In this document: positions 1 to 7,938 of the stretch, in pieces
Numbering within the stretch: the first letter of the stretch is position 1
Layout of the letters: each line of letters starts with the position of its first letter
From: an uncultured Allomuricauda sp.
GTDB lineage: Bacteria; Bacteroidota; Bacteroidia; Flavobacteriales; Flavobacteriaceae
Assembly (NCBI GenBank): GCA_937899065.1
Contig: CALBPG010000087.1
Location: forward strand, 1 to 44,907
DNA length: 44,907 nt
Direction: 5' to 3'
The notes under the pieces: model-generated
What the model saw: only the letters and a program-made list of their open reading frames with translations
Told to the model about the DNA's origin: nothing
Database searches by the model: none
Translations under genes and position numbers: made by a program

Positions 1-150
1 GAAGAGATGGATACCGATGAAGAAGGTGGTAAAATCATCATAAATGAAGATGGTGTGGACATTGACATCCAGGATAACGACGAAGGTTTTCAGATGAAAA
101 TCGATGAAGACGGAGTCAAAATTCAAGCAGGTAACAAAAACGACAATTGA
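1..150 (+). CDS. C-terminal end of a probable PspC-domain protein (partial)
   Basis: The frame is open from the first base to a TGA at 148-150 and gives 49 residues, so the gene starts outside the window. The visible tail is strongly acidic and made of short repeating turns (IINEDGVDIDIQ, MKIDEDGVKIQ), which suggests beta-strand repeats. In Flavobacteria a long PspC-domain membrane protein with such an acidic tail often sits directly before a DUF2807 lipoprotein, which is what follows here. The PspC assignment is therefore inference from context; only the acidic tail is seen. Confidence 0.55.
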   Translation, partial: EEMDTDEEGGKIIINEDGVDIDIQDNDEGFQMKIDEDGVKIQAGNKNDN

Positions 151-236
151 GACCTTGTTTTTTACAACTCGGCAAAACAAACTATAAAAAGACACAAACA
201 AAACAGAATTTTATTCAATCATTAAAAACAACAATC

Positions 237-959
237 ATGACTACACTAGCAAGAATAGCAATCGCACTACTCGTCGCCCTTTTCGCATCATCCTGTAATT
301 TCGATGTGAACTTTGGTAGCGGTAAAAAAGGAAATGGAGACGTCGTTGAAGAAAAACGTTCAGTTTCCGAAGATTTCGAAGTCGTATCCGCATCAGAAGG
401 TTTGGATGTATTTGTAACCCAAGACAAAGACTTCAGCATTTCAGTAGAAGCAGATGAAAATGTAATCGACTTAATCGCTACGGATATCAAAGACGGAAAA
501 CTTAGGATTCACACCTTAGAGAATATCGGTAGGGCAACCAAAAACGTTTATGTTACACTTCCACAAATTGACGCCTTAAAAAGCTCAAGTGGCGCGGATT
601 TGATTGTTCAGAATGTGGTATCGTCCGAAAGCATAGAGCTCGACGCCAGTAGTGGTTCAGACTTACAAGTTGAACTAGTAGCCACTCAGGTTAGTGCTGA
701 TGCTAGTAGCGGAGCAGACATTCGAGTTTCCGGTGAAGCAAAGACCCTCATTGCAGATGCCAGTAGTGGTGCAGATATTCGGGCGAAGGCTTTACAAGTT
801 GAAGATTGTAATGCAGAAGCGAGCAGTGGTGCAGATATCAATGTAAATGTTTCCAAAACCCTTGTGGCCAATGCTAGCAGTGGCGCAGATATTTCATACA
901 CTGGTGAAGCATCGGTACAAAAAAGAAAATCTTCTTCTGGCAGTGTTCATAAATATTAG
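237..959 (+). CDS. DUF2807 (head GIN domain) lipoprotein with beta-helix repeats
   Basis: Predicted 240-aa lipoprotein. The ATG at 237 is chosen over the upstream one at 147 because it puts a signal peptide with lipobox (FASSC, Cys near residue 20) at the N terminus. The body matches the DUF2807 putative adhesin family: a Gly/Ser-rich right-handed beta-helix. Its C-terminal half carries six rungs of 18-21 residues, each opening with SSGADI or a close variant. Such proteins are anchored at the cell surface or periplasm and their biochemical role is not established. It begins 87 bases after the preceding gene, probably in the same operon, and ends in a strong terminator at 985-1016. Family assignment is firm; function is unknown. 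Confidence 0.85.
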   Translation: MTTLARIAIALLVALFASSCNFDVNFGSGKKGNGDVVEEKRSVSEDFEVVSASEGLDVFVTQDKDFSISVEADENVIDLIATDIKDGKLRIHTLENIGRATKNVYVTLPQIDALKSSSGADLIVQNVVSSESIELDASSGSDLQVELVATQVSADASSGADIRVSGEAKTLIADASSGADIRAKALQVEDCNAEASSGADINVNVSKTLVANASSGADISYTGEASVQKRKSSSGSVHKY

Positions 960-984
960 ACGAACAAAAACCAATAACCAATCA

Positions 985-1020
985 AAAAGCCCAGTTTGCG
1001 AACAAACTGGGCTTTTCTTT
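985..1020 (+). terminator. Intrinsic terminator after the DUF2807 gene
   Basis: A perfect 14-bp stem (AAAAGCCCAGTTTG with CAAACTGGGCTTTT) closes on a CGAA tetraloop and is followed by TTCTTTTG. It lies 26 bases after the DUF2807 stop codon. Confidence 0.9.
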
Positions 1021-1151
1021 TGTTTGAAACATTATTTTCCATTCCCTAAACAAAAAGCTCCCAGCGTTTTACCGAGGCATTCTGAGTAAGAATTTGGCAA
1101 AAAATTCGTATCTTATAAGAAGAAAATCACTTCACAAAAACACGTTGACCA

Positions 1152-1598
1152 ATGAAAAAAATAGTAGGATTGGTATTAATCGTTATGCTGATTTCAGCAT
1201 TTACAACCACTACCAATCCACCCAACACAGTACTAAAGACCATGGAGGGTACCTGGGAACTGGAAAGTTTCTATAGTTATGACGGCGAAGCGATAACCGA
1301 CACGATTCAAAAAGATGAAGGCTATCGGCAAGTAAAAATGTATTCCAAAGGAAAAATCATGTGGACGCGATATGTGCCCGACGACCCTCACGGTCGGTTT
1401 GGCTACGGTTCGTATCGCATTTCTAAAGATGAACTCGTTGAAACGATTGAATACGGTGATGATGCCATGATGAAAGCCTTGGATACCATGCGTAACTTCA
1501 CATTTGAACTGGACCTTGAAAAAGACCGATTCAGTCAAATAACGCTTGATGAAGAAGGAAATCGAACTTCATCTGAAAACTACGTTCGTATAGACTAG
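1152..1598 (+). CDS. Small secreted lipocalin-like hypothetical protein
   Basis: 148 aa. The start at 1152 gives a clear signal peptide (MKKIVGLVLIVMLISAF). The mature part opens with GTWELESF, the characteristic first strand of lipocalin-like proteins of Bacteroidetes, followed by alternating strand-like segments (GYRQVKMYSKGKIMWTRYVP, RFGYGSYRISKDELVETIEY). I recognise the general fold type only; no ligand or pathway can be named. The gene is a single transcription unit with a terminator at 1617-1645 shared with the convergent trxB. Confidence 0.75.
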   Translation: MKKIVGLVLIVMLISAFTTTTNPPNTVLKTMEGTWELESFYSYDGEAITDTIQKDEGYRQVKMYSKGKIMWTRYVPDDPHGRFGYGSYRISKDELVETIEYGDDAMMKALDTMRNFTFELDLEKDRFSQITLDEEGNRTSSENYVRID

Positions 1599-1616
1599 TT
1601 GAACCTAAACCAATAA

Positions 1617-1645
1617 AAAAGCGCGGAAAATTCCGCGCTTTTATT
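1617..1645. terminator. Bidirectional intrinsic terminator between the lipocalin-like gene and trxB
   Basis: AAAAGCGCGGAA and TTCCGCGCTTTT form a near-perfect 12-bp stem with A-rich and T-rich flanks on both sides, so it can stop transcription from either strand. It sits between the convergent stops at 1598 and 1665. Confidence 0.9.
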
Positions 1646-1664
1646 TTTTAAAGATAGCTTGCAC

Positions 1665-2633
1665 CTAACTCGGCTGCATCACTTTTTGTTCTACTGTAGC
1701 CAAGTATCGTTCTGCATCCAGGGCTGCCATACATCCAGTTCCGGCCGCTGTAACCGCTTGACGGTACTCTTTGTCTTGAACATCTCCGCTAGCGAATACA
1801 CCAGGGATATTGGTTTTTGTGGACTTGCCTTCAGTAATGATGTAGCCAGTGTCGTCCATATCCAATTGACCTTTGAAAATATCCGTATTGGGTTTATGCC
1901 CGATGGCAACAAACAGTCCAGTGATTTCTATGTCTTCCTTATGTCCCGTTTTGTTGTTCACCATGCGTAAGCCTTCTACTACTTGCTCACCCAAAACCTC
2001 ATCCACTTCGGTATTATACCGTATATCAATATTCTCCAAACTATTCACGCGATGCTGCATGGCTTTGGAAGCTCTCATATGGTCTTTACGCACCAACATG
2101 GTCACTTTTTTACAAATATTGGCAAGATAAGACGCCTCTTCCGCTGCCGTATCACCACCTCCAACAATCGCTACTTCTTGACCTTTGTAAAAGAATCCAT
2201 CGCACACGGCACATGCAGAAACCCCACCCCCACGAAGTCTTTGTTCGCTAGGAATATTCAAATATTTGGCTGAAGCACCTGTAGAAATAATGACGGTTTC
2301 CGCCTCAATCTTTTTCGATTCGTCCACTGTGATGTGGTGTATTCCACCAGGTTCGGTACTCAAATCAACTGCTGTAACCATACCTACGCGAACCTCAGTC
2401 CCGAAACGTTCTGCCTGTTGTTGTAATTGGACCATCATGGTCGGACCATCGATTCCTTCAGGGTAACCTGGGAAGTTATCCACCTCAGTCGTTGTGGTCA
2501 ATTGTCCTCCAGGTTCCATTCCGGTGTACATTACGGGTTTCAAATCGGCACGTGCAGCATATATTGCTGCTGTGTATCCTGCTGGACCTGAGCCAATTAT
2601 AAGTGTTTTAATTCTTTCAACTGTATCTGACAT
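1665..2633 (-). CDS. trxB: Thioredoxin-disulfide reductase
   Basis: 322 aa, the normal length. It reduces thioredoxin with NADPH through FAD and a redox disulfide in the cytoplasm. Visible motifs are the FAD-binding GSGPAGYTAAIYAAR (residues 14-28), the redox-active CAVC (Cys141 and Cys144), the NADPH-binding GGGDTAAEE, and the C-terminal FAD motif GVFASGDVQD. All key residues are intact. The gene is monocistronic: a perfect Bacteroidetes -7 box (TACTTTTG, minus strand, 2663-2670) lies about 30 bases before the ATG, and the shared terminator at 1617-1645 follows the stop. A structured intergenic element with its own terminator lies just upstream. Confidence 0.97.
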   Translation of the reverse strand: MSDTVERIKTLIIGSGPAGYTAAIYAARADLKPVMYTGMEPGGQLTTTTEVDNFPGYPEGIDGPTMMVQLQQQAERFGTEVRVGMVTAVDLSTEPGGIHHITVDESKKIEAETVIISTGASAKYLNIPSEQRLRGGGVSACAVCDGFFYKGQEVAIVGGGDTAAEEASYLANICKKVTMLVRKDHMRASKAMQHRVNSLENIDIRYNTEVDEVLGEQVVEGLRMVNNKTGHKEDIEITGLFVAIGHKPNTDIFKGQLDMDDTGYIITEGKSTKTNIPGVFASGDVQDKEYRQAVTAAGTGCMAALDAERYLATVEQKVMQPS

Positions 2634-2662
2634 CGTATTTAACTACATTGCATTATCTATTA

Positions 2663-2670
2663 CAAAAGTA
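2663..2670 (-). promoter_or_regulatory. -7 promoter box for trxB
   Basis: On the minus strand TACTTTTG matches the Bacteroidetes TAnnTTTG -7 consensus fully. It stands 30 bases upstream of the trxB start codon. The -33 region is not a clean TTTG (CTGTAAG at about the right distance). Confidence 0.55.
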
Positions 2671-2742
2671 GCGTATTTGCCCAAAAACTTACAGTCGTAA
2701 AGCAGGTAGTTATCAACGGTGTTTTCTAGATTGTGGAAATAA

Positions 2743-2774
2743 AAAAAGAACCACAGGGGCCTGTGGTTCTTTTT
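2743..2774 (-). terminator. Intrinsic terminator of a minus-strand transcript upstream of trxB
   Basis: AAAAAGAACCACAGG pairs with CCTGTGGTTCTTTTT in a 15-bp stem. On the minus strand it is followed by a T run (TTTTTTTATTT); on the plus strand the run is only five T's, so the minus strand is favoured. It terminates whatever is transcribed from 2775-3721 (-), before the trxB promoter. Confidence 0.85.
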
Positions 2775-2981
2775 AAGTAGATTAAGTCACGAATTCAAAA
2801 TCAGTTCGTTTTCGAAGCACCGTTACAACCAAGGAGCTCAACCTCAAAACTCCTTGGCGCAACGGAAAACTTAGTTCACCTGTTAATACGGTAAAGAACA
2901 CTACAAAGAGCACAAATGATTACCAGGCTTTTGAACTAAGTGTTTTTGAACTTCAGTTATTGTTCCCATTCGAAGACGAAT
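2775..2981 (-). ncRNA. Candidate structured RNA with a multi-helix junction
   Basis: No convincing gene lies between 2634 and 3124. Instead this stretch is dense in perfect complementarity. An outer helix pairs 2791-2800 with 2944-2954 (10 bp, one bulge). It encloses three hairpins: ACTTAGTTCA with TGAACTAAGT (2869-2878 and 2932-2941, extended by CCTG/CAGG and TAAT/ATTA); CCGTT plus CCAAGGAG with CTCCTTGG plus AACGG (2820-2865); and TTCG-TTTT-CGAA (2805-2816). A further hairpin ATTCG/CGAAT is at 2968-2981. On the minus strand the element runs straight into the terminator at 2743-2774. It could be a small RNA, the 3' UTR of the SAP gene, or a leader acting on trxB. I do not recognise the class. 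Confidence 0.55.
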
Positions 2982-3124
2982 TTAGGCCTAGAGGATATAT
3001 TTTTAGTATCGGAATTAACCAATGGGCATTTTGTATTCACCAATACCGATTTTGGATCAACGAATACAGTAGAACACCTCTTCCAGATGAAAAACAATTG
3101 AAGCAATACCCTAGCTCAAATATT

Positions 3125-3721
3125 TCATGAGAGGTTCAAATCATTCTTATGATATCGTACAAAACCATCTTTCATGGGAAGATTGCGTTTTAACAACCAG
3201 TATTTGCTTGCATCTTTTAGGGTTAATCCGGGGTTATCTGCCAAAAAATCTCGGGTGTACTGGGCGTACATATTGTTATCCGCAATTTCGCGTTTGAAAT
3301 CGGGGTCCTTCTTTCGGTCTTCCAACAGATGCCATTGCGTTATCGCATCACCTAGGGTTTTTCCTGCCGAAGCTTTAACCCAATCCATGAAATCACTATG
3401 GCACGAAAAAGCATTTCCAATTTGGGATTTCATGAAGCTCCGGAAATTTGGTCCGAAGGAAACATTATCAGTGATTTTCGTGTCCAATGTGAGCGGAGAC
3501 CTTGCCCAATTAAACTTGGAGGTTGTATTCTTTTTCTTGTCGGTAGGTTTTCGCTTGCCGTTGTTGTCTAAGGCATACATAATTCTGTCCCGTAAATCAA
3601 ACTTCCTGCCCGTAAACGGTAAACCCATTTGCCTGCAAATGTCCTCCAGTTCTTCCTTTGACCAATACCATTGGTTGAACTGGGTACTAGTGGTCAATGT
3701 TTTCCAGTTGGGGCGCGACAT
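3125..3721 (-). CDS. SAP-domain / DUF6434 protein
   Basis: 198 aa, cytoplasmic, no signal peptide. Residues about 15-55 (YWSKEELEDICRQMGLPFTG, then RKFDLRDRIMYAL) form a SAP/HeH helix-extended loop-helix, a putative nucleic-acid-binding fold. Residues about 65-135 (FNWARSPLTLDTKITDNVSF onward) match the DUF6434 region that accompanies this SAP module in bacteria. The C terminus repeats a short helical motif (ADNPGLTLKDASKYWLLKR). The role is unknown; DNA or RNA binding is inferred only from the SAP-like segment. The start is the first Met after an upstream stop and is the only good candidate. Confidence 0.8.
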   Translation of the reverse strand: MSRPNWKTLTTSTQFNQWYWSKEELEDICRQMGLPFTGRKFDLRDRIMYALDNNGKRKPTDKKKNTTSKFNWARSPLTLDTKITDNVSFGPNFRSFMKSQIGNAFSCHSDFMDWVKASAGKTLGDAITQWHLLEDRKKDPDFKREIADNNMYAQYTRDFLADNPGLTLKDASKYWLLKRNLPMKDGFVRYHKNDLNLS

Positions 3722-3903
3722 GATAAAAGCAATTTTAGTTAAAAGGGATAGGTCTGCTTCAAATATATTTATTATCCTTTCTTCAAAGAGTAAGGCATTT
3801 TGGAAAACACTAAGCTAATCCAGTTACTGATGCTCCAAAACCGTTTTTGAGTAACAAACTGGTTTTTTTCATCTCTTTAACCATATCCAACCTGAAATAC
3901 GAT

Positions 3904-4887
3904 ATGTTAGAAATTTCATATAAAATCGACCACATGGATTCCATCGCGACCCATATCGCAGCAATTATGGAAATTCCGGTCGAGGGTGCCCGGTTTAACA
4001 TTGCCAATGATATTATGCGGGGTTCTGTAGAATTCTATCGCCTTGCGGAAGGACTATCGATTCAAATTAGCAAGTTTGAGCCTGATATGCCTTTTCAAAT
4101 TAAACGTTTGGGCAGTGATTTTGAAGATTTGTTCATACTTGATTTCCATCTGACCGGGGTCGCCAAACTTAATGTTACAGACCAACGAATCATATCAAAC
4201 CATAATAACGGTTTGATACATGGTGCCTATTTCGCATCGGCTGGTGTGGAATCCCATGCTATTTTCCCTCCAGGATTTTATAACGAAGAGTTCCACATCG
4301 TTATGGATAAAAGTTGGTTAAAAGACTTTTTTCAAAGTGAAGTCCAAAATGTGTTTGAAAAACTAGAGCTTGCCGCACCATTCTTTATGTTCGAACGTCT
4401 CAGAAGCAAATTATCAGCCTTGCTTCTGCAAATTTTTAAGTCCAACCCCGACCAAGAATTTCGAAAGTCTTTCTTGCACGGTAAAACCTTGGAACTCCTT
4501 TCACTCTTTTTTGCACAACTTAAAAATCGAGGTGAGAATTTGGAATTTGGGGTATCCAACTACAATGATGTTTCTCGCTTATTTGATTTAATGACCTTCG
4601 TTGACGAGCATCTAGGTGAAGTTTTAAACCTGAACCTCTTGACCAAAAAAGTAGGTTTCAGTGAAAGTAAGTTGCAAAAACTTTCCCGCGCCGTTTTGGG
4701 CAAAAGTATTTTCCAAGAAATTACCGAAAGACGCATGCTTAAAGCCTTGGAAGTCCTAGGCGAAAGAAGGCATTCTATCTCTGAAATTGGACATATGGTG
4801 GGGTACAATAATATGAGTCATTTTTCAAGAGCCTTTAAAAAAGTAAATGGCTTTTTGCCTTCCGATTATTTGAAAACCCTTCCTTAA
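3904..4887 (+). CDS. AraC-family transcriptional regulator
   Basis: 327 aa. The frame extends upstream to a TTG at 3847, but the ATG at 3904 is preferred because the protein then begins at the family's usual N-terminal region. Residues 1-220 are a sensing domain of the type found in Bacteroidetes AraC regulators. The last ~100 residues hold two helix-turn-helix units: LNLLTKKVGFSESKLQKLSR and ISEIGHMVGYNNMSHFSRAF, followed by the typical NGFLPSDYLK end. It lies 15 bases before the serine hydrolase gene and, with the S41 protease, forms a likely three-gene operon which it may control. The effector is unknown. Confidence 0.9.
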   Translation: MLEISYKIDHMDSIATHIAAIMEIPVEGARFNIANDIMRGSVEFYRLAEGLSIQISKFEPDMPFQIKRLGSDFEDLFILDFHLTGVAKLNVTDQRIISNHNNGLIHGAYFASAGVESHAIFPPGFYNEEFHIVMDKSWLKDFFQSEVQNVFEKLELAAPFFMFERLRSKLSALLLQIFKSNPDQEFRKSFLHGKTLELLSLFFAQLKNRGENLEFGVSNYNDVSRLFDLMTFVDEHLGEVLNLNLLTKKVGFSESKLQKLSRAVLGKSIFQEITERRMLKALEVLGERRHSISEIGHMVGYNNMSHFSRAFKKVNGFLPSDYLKTLP

Positions 4888-4902
4888 AAACTATCTAAAC
4901 TC

Positions 4903-6384
4903 ATGAAATTGAAAAAAGTAAACCCCTTTTTACACCTACTTTGTCTTTTCGCAATAGGTAATACCGTAGTCCTAGCGCAGGATACATCTTCTGCTTTGGA
5001 AAAGGATGCGGATTTTTCCAAGACCATACAATCCCTGCAAGCGTATTTCAGCATTCCTGGGCTTGCAGTATTGGTAAAGCAAGGCGATAGCATTATTCAT
5101 GAAGAATACCTCGGATTCAGTGACTATGAGGGTAAAATTTCGGTAGGGCCAAACACTACTTTTCCCATCGCGTCCTTGACCAAAATTTTTGCGGGGATAA
5201 CCGCGATGCACCTAGTCGAAACAAACAAATTGGACCTTGAAATCCCGATAAATGATTACTTTGAAAACAAACCTCTTGAAAATGCGGTGACGGTTTCCCA
5301 TATACTCTCGCACACTTCACAGGGAATTCCACCAGGTAAGAACTTTTACTACAGTTCTCGGTTTGGTGCCTTGAAAAAAGTACTTGAAAAATCGAGTGGT
5401 GCTTCTCTGGAAAAGTTGATGGGTAGCCTCATTTTGAATCCCCTCAACTTGCGCCACACCTATCCTTTGAAAGACTCGCTTTATTTATCATCTCGGAAAG
5501 AGGTTATGGCAAAACCCTACTTTTTGGAAGAGGGCATTCAACCTGGATTTATTGATTATGGTTTTTCGACAGCTGCAGGAATGGTTTCCACGGTGCGCGA
5601 CCTGTCCAAACTTGACGCTGCGCTAGACCAGAATCTATTGATTTCAGAGGCATCGAAAAATCAAATGATGCAACCTTTTCAACCAAATCTTCCCTATGGC
5701 TTAGGCATATTTAGTGAGACATTTGCCGGAAAAAAACTTGTTTGGGGGTATGGGCAATACGATTGTTACTCCAGTTTGTGGCTCAAGGTGCCAGAAGAGC
5801 AGCTTACATTCCTGCTCATGGGTAATAACAATTTGTTAAGCGACCCCGCGAGGCTTATCTACGGGCACGCACCCTCTTCTTTATTTGTGATGGCATTTCT
5901 TCAACATTTTGTTTTTGGTACAGAGGAATCCTTACATAAGGATACGAAATCGCTGTTGCAACGCGAACAACTTCGGTCCCGAGCACTGGCAGCATCATTC
6001 ATGGCGCGATATCGCATTGAAGAGTTTGATAAAAGCAAGCAAGGTTTGGAAACCCTTTTTGCTGAATTTCCAGACTACACGGCATATGGGGACCTTTCCT
6101 TACTGCACAACCTTCTTTTTCTAAAAACTGTGGCATTGCACCGGGATTTGGGTCCTTTTACGGATTTTGATGACCAGATTCTGCAAATAGGAAGCGTCCT
6201 TCTTGAAAGAGACCCGCAAAACCCTTATGCCCTCTATTATTTGGGGAACTTTTATGATATAGCGGGGCAAAACGATAAAGCTGAAGAATATTACAAACGC
6301 ATCATAGAAGCCGAAAATTTCTCGAAGAACTGGTATACACAAGAAGCCCAAAATTGGCTAAACGCCCATACCCAAAAACAATAA
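4903..6384 (+). CDS. Secreted serine hydrolase of the beta-lactamase/class C family with TPR-like tail
   Basis: 493 aa with a signal peptide cut near LAQ (residue 26). The N-terminal ~330 residues are a class C beta-lactamase/penicillin-binding type hydrolase: FPIASLTK gives the nucleophile Ser91 and general base Lys94, and YYSS stands where the family usually has YxN. HILSHTSQG and YGLGIF fit conserved family segments. The C-terminal ~130 residues are alpha-helical with TPR-like repeats (NPYALYYLGNFYDIAGQNDK). Members hydrolyse varied esters and peptides, so the substrate cannot be named. It sits between an AraC regulator and an S41 protease. Confidence 0.88.
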   Translation: MKLKKVNPFLHLLCLFAIGNTVVLAQDTSSALEKDADFSKTIQSLQAYFSIPGLAVLVKQGDSIIHEEYLGFSDYEGKISVGPNTTFPIASLTKIFAGITAMHLVETNKLDLEIPINDYFENKPLENAVTVSHILSHTSQGIPPGKNFYYSSRFGALKKVLEKSSGASLEKLMGSLILNPLNLRHTYPLKDSLYLSSRKEVMAKPYFLEEGIQPGFIDYGFSTAAGMVSTVRDLSKLDAALDQNLLISEASKNQMMQPFQPNLPYGLGIFSETFAGKKLVWGYGQYDCYSSLWLKVPEEQLTFLLMGNNNLLSDPARLIYGHAPSSLFVMAFLQHFVFGTEESLHKDTKSLLQREQLRSRALAASFMARYRIEEFDKSKQGLETLFAEFPDYTAYGDLSLLHNLLFLKTVALHRDLGPFTDFDDQILQIGSVLLERDPQNPYALYYLGNFYDIAGQNDKAEEYYKRIIEAENFSKNWYTQEAQNWLNAHTQKQ

Positions 6385-6389
6385 TCGCT

Positions 6390-7829
6390 ATGAAGAACAT
6401 TTTTAAACTCGTAATTACCATCTTGTCTTTATGTATCGGTCTAATATCTTGTGAACAACCAAAAGAAACACCTGAAACGCTCAATGGCGTCTGGAAATCC
6501 GTAGGTTCGGGGTGGGTGCTACAAATTCAAGACAGCACGGAATATACCTTGTTCGATATCACCAAAATATCCTGTTTGGAAAATCGCACGGCCCAACTTT
6601 CGGAAATGATACCTGATTTGCAACTCGAAAATGATACCCTATATCTAAACAAAGGGGTGATGACCTATCGTTTCATTAAGGATGAAAAAGCTTTGGACAA
6701 CTGTACCTCCGAATATGGTATGCAAAAGAAAAATACGTTATTCAATTTCGAGGTATTTGCAGAAACAGTAAGGGAGCATTATGCCTTTTTTGAATTGAAC
6801 CAAATCCAATGGGACACTTTGTATATGGCTCAAAAGAAAAAAGTAATTAAGGATTCATCCGAAGTCAACCTTTATAAGGTTATTGATGAGACCCTTACCC
6901 TATTGAATGACAATCACGCTTACCTTGAAGCTACAGATGAAGTATATGAAGCACTGGAAGCCCAAGAAACCGAAGAAGTTTTAGAAGAAAGTGTTCAAGA
7001 AATATTATCCGAATATGGCGATTTGCAAGTAGCCAGCATGGTGGCCAAAAATCATTTAGAAGAAGAATTCACAGAGGATAGTAAACTGATACGATGGGGA
7101 AAAATGAACGAAAACCTAGGTTATGTACAAATCATGACCATGTGGTTGCATGCAGATTTGGACATTCCCCAAGCCCTAATCGATGAAAACGGTTATGTGG
7201 ATGCCTACGTGGAAACTTTTCACAAGCTATATGAAGGTGACTATATCAAACGTGAAGCCAAAGCGGTCACAAACATCATTGAGAAGGTGATGGACGATTT
7301 GCGAAGTTCAGACGCCATTGTATTGGATGTCCGCTTTAATGGTGGAGGGCAAGACGCGGTAAGCTACACCATCCTAAAACAATTTGTTGGTGAAAAAGTA
7401 CATGTAGCCAATCAAAAGCTTCGCTACGGAAAACAATTTTCACCTCCTCTGGAATTGTATTTGGAAGGAGGCGCTAAACCTTTCTTAAAGCCGGTTTATG
7501 TTTTGACTTCCCAACAGACGGGAAGTGCAGCTGAGGCATTCTCTATGGCGACCTTAGCACTCCCACATTTTAAAAGAATTGGCGCACCGACCTCAGGTGC
7601 CATGTCTACAGCACTTGAAAAAAACCTACCCAACGGATGGTCTTTCGCGATTTCCAACGAAATCAACCTAGATTTGGAGGGAAACGTATACGAGAATATT
7701 GGTATTCCGGTGGATTACGACTTGGGGTATCCGAAAGACCGGCAAGATTTTTTCCGTAGCGTGGTGAACCATTTGGAAGAGGATAAGGAAACTATTCTAA
7801 GCGCGATTGAAGCGCTAAAACAACCGTAA
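6390..7829 (+). CDS. S41-family (C-terminal processing type) peptidase, lipoprotein
   Basis: 479 aa. The start at 6390 is chosen over an in-frame ATG at 6354 that overlaps the previous gene, because it gives a lipoprotein signal with lipobox LISC. The catalytic S41 core is in the C-terminal third: SDAIVLDVRFNGGGQDA, then TSQQTGSAAEAFSMA with the predicted nucleophile Ser379, then GAPTSGAMS and NGWSFAISNE. No PDZ domain is evident between the N-terminal domain and the core. It is probably a periplasmic or surface protease. It begins 5 bases after the serine hydrolase and is the last gene of that operon. Confidence 0.88.
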   Translation: MKNIFKLVITILSLCIGLISCEQPKETPETLNGVWKSVGSGWVLQIQDSTEYTLFDITKISCLENRTAQLSEMIPDLQLENDTLYLNKGVMTYRFIKDEKALDNCTSEYGMQKKNTLFNFEVFAETVREHYAFFELNQIQWDTLYMAQKKKVIKDSSEVNLYKVIDETLTLLNDNHAYLEATDEVYEALEAQETEEVLEESVQEILSEYGDLQVASMVAKNHLEEEFTEDSKLIRWGKMNENLGYVQIMTMWLHADLDIPQALIDENGYVDAYVETFHKLYEGDYIKREAKAVTNIIEKVMDDLRSSDAIVLDVRFNGGGQDAVSYTILKQFVGEKVHVANQKLRYGKQFSPPLELYLEGGAKPFLKPVYVLTSQQTGSAAEAFSMATLALPHFKRIGAPTSGAMSTALEKNLPNGWSFAISNEINLDLEGNVYENIGIPVDYDLGYPKDRQDFFRSVVNHLEEDKETILSAIEALKQP

Positions 7830-7840
7830 AAAGAATTTTT

Positions 7841-7868
7841 TTACTCGTATTTTTTTCGTTTCGAGTAA
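7841..7868. repeat. Inverted repeat before the TPR/HTH gene
   Basis: TTACTCG (7841-7847) and CGAGTAA (7862-7868) are perfect 7-bp arms around a T-rich 14-base spacer. It lies just after the S41 stop and 71 bases before the next start. No U tract follows, so it may be an operator rather than a terminator. Confidence 0.3.
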
Positions 7869-7938
7869 TGGAATTGGCTGAATAGCAGTCGTTTTTGAAA
7901 GAATTCTTACTTTTAAGAGGCTACAGCAACAATCAACC

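Noticed and set aside
686-901. A 71-codon minus-strand frame with ISAPLLAS repeats
   Set aside because: It is the antisense of the SSGADI repeats of the DUF2807 lipoprotein.
2782-2913. A 44-codon GTG-initiated minus frame within the structured intergenic region
   Set aside because: It has no ATG and its bases are fully explained by RNA helices (2820-2865 and 2869-2941). Coding remains possible but is the weaker reading.
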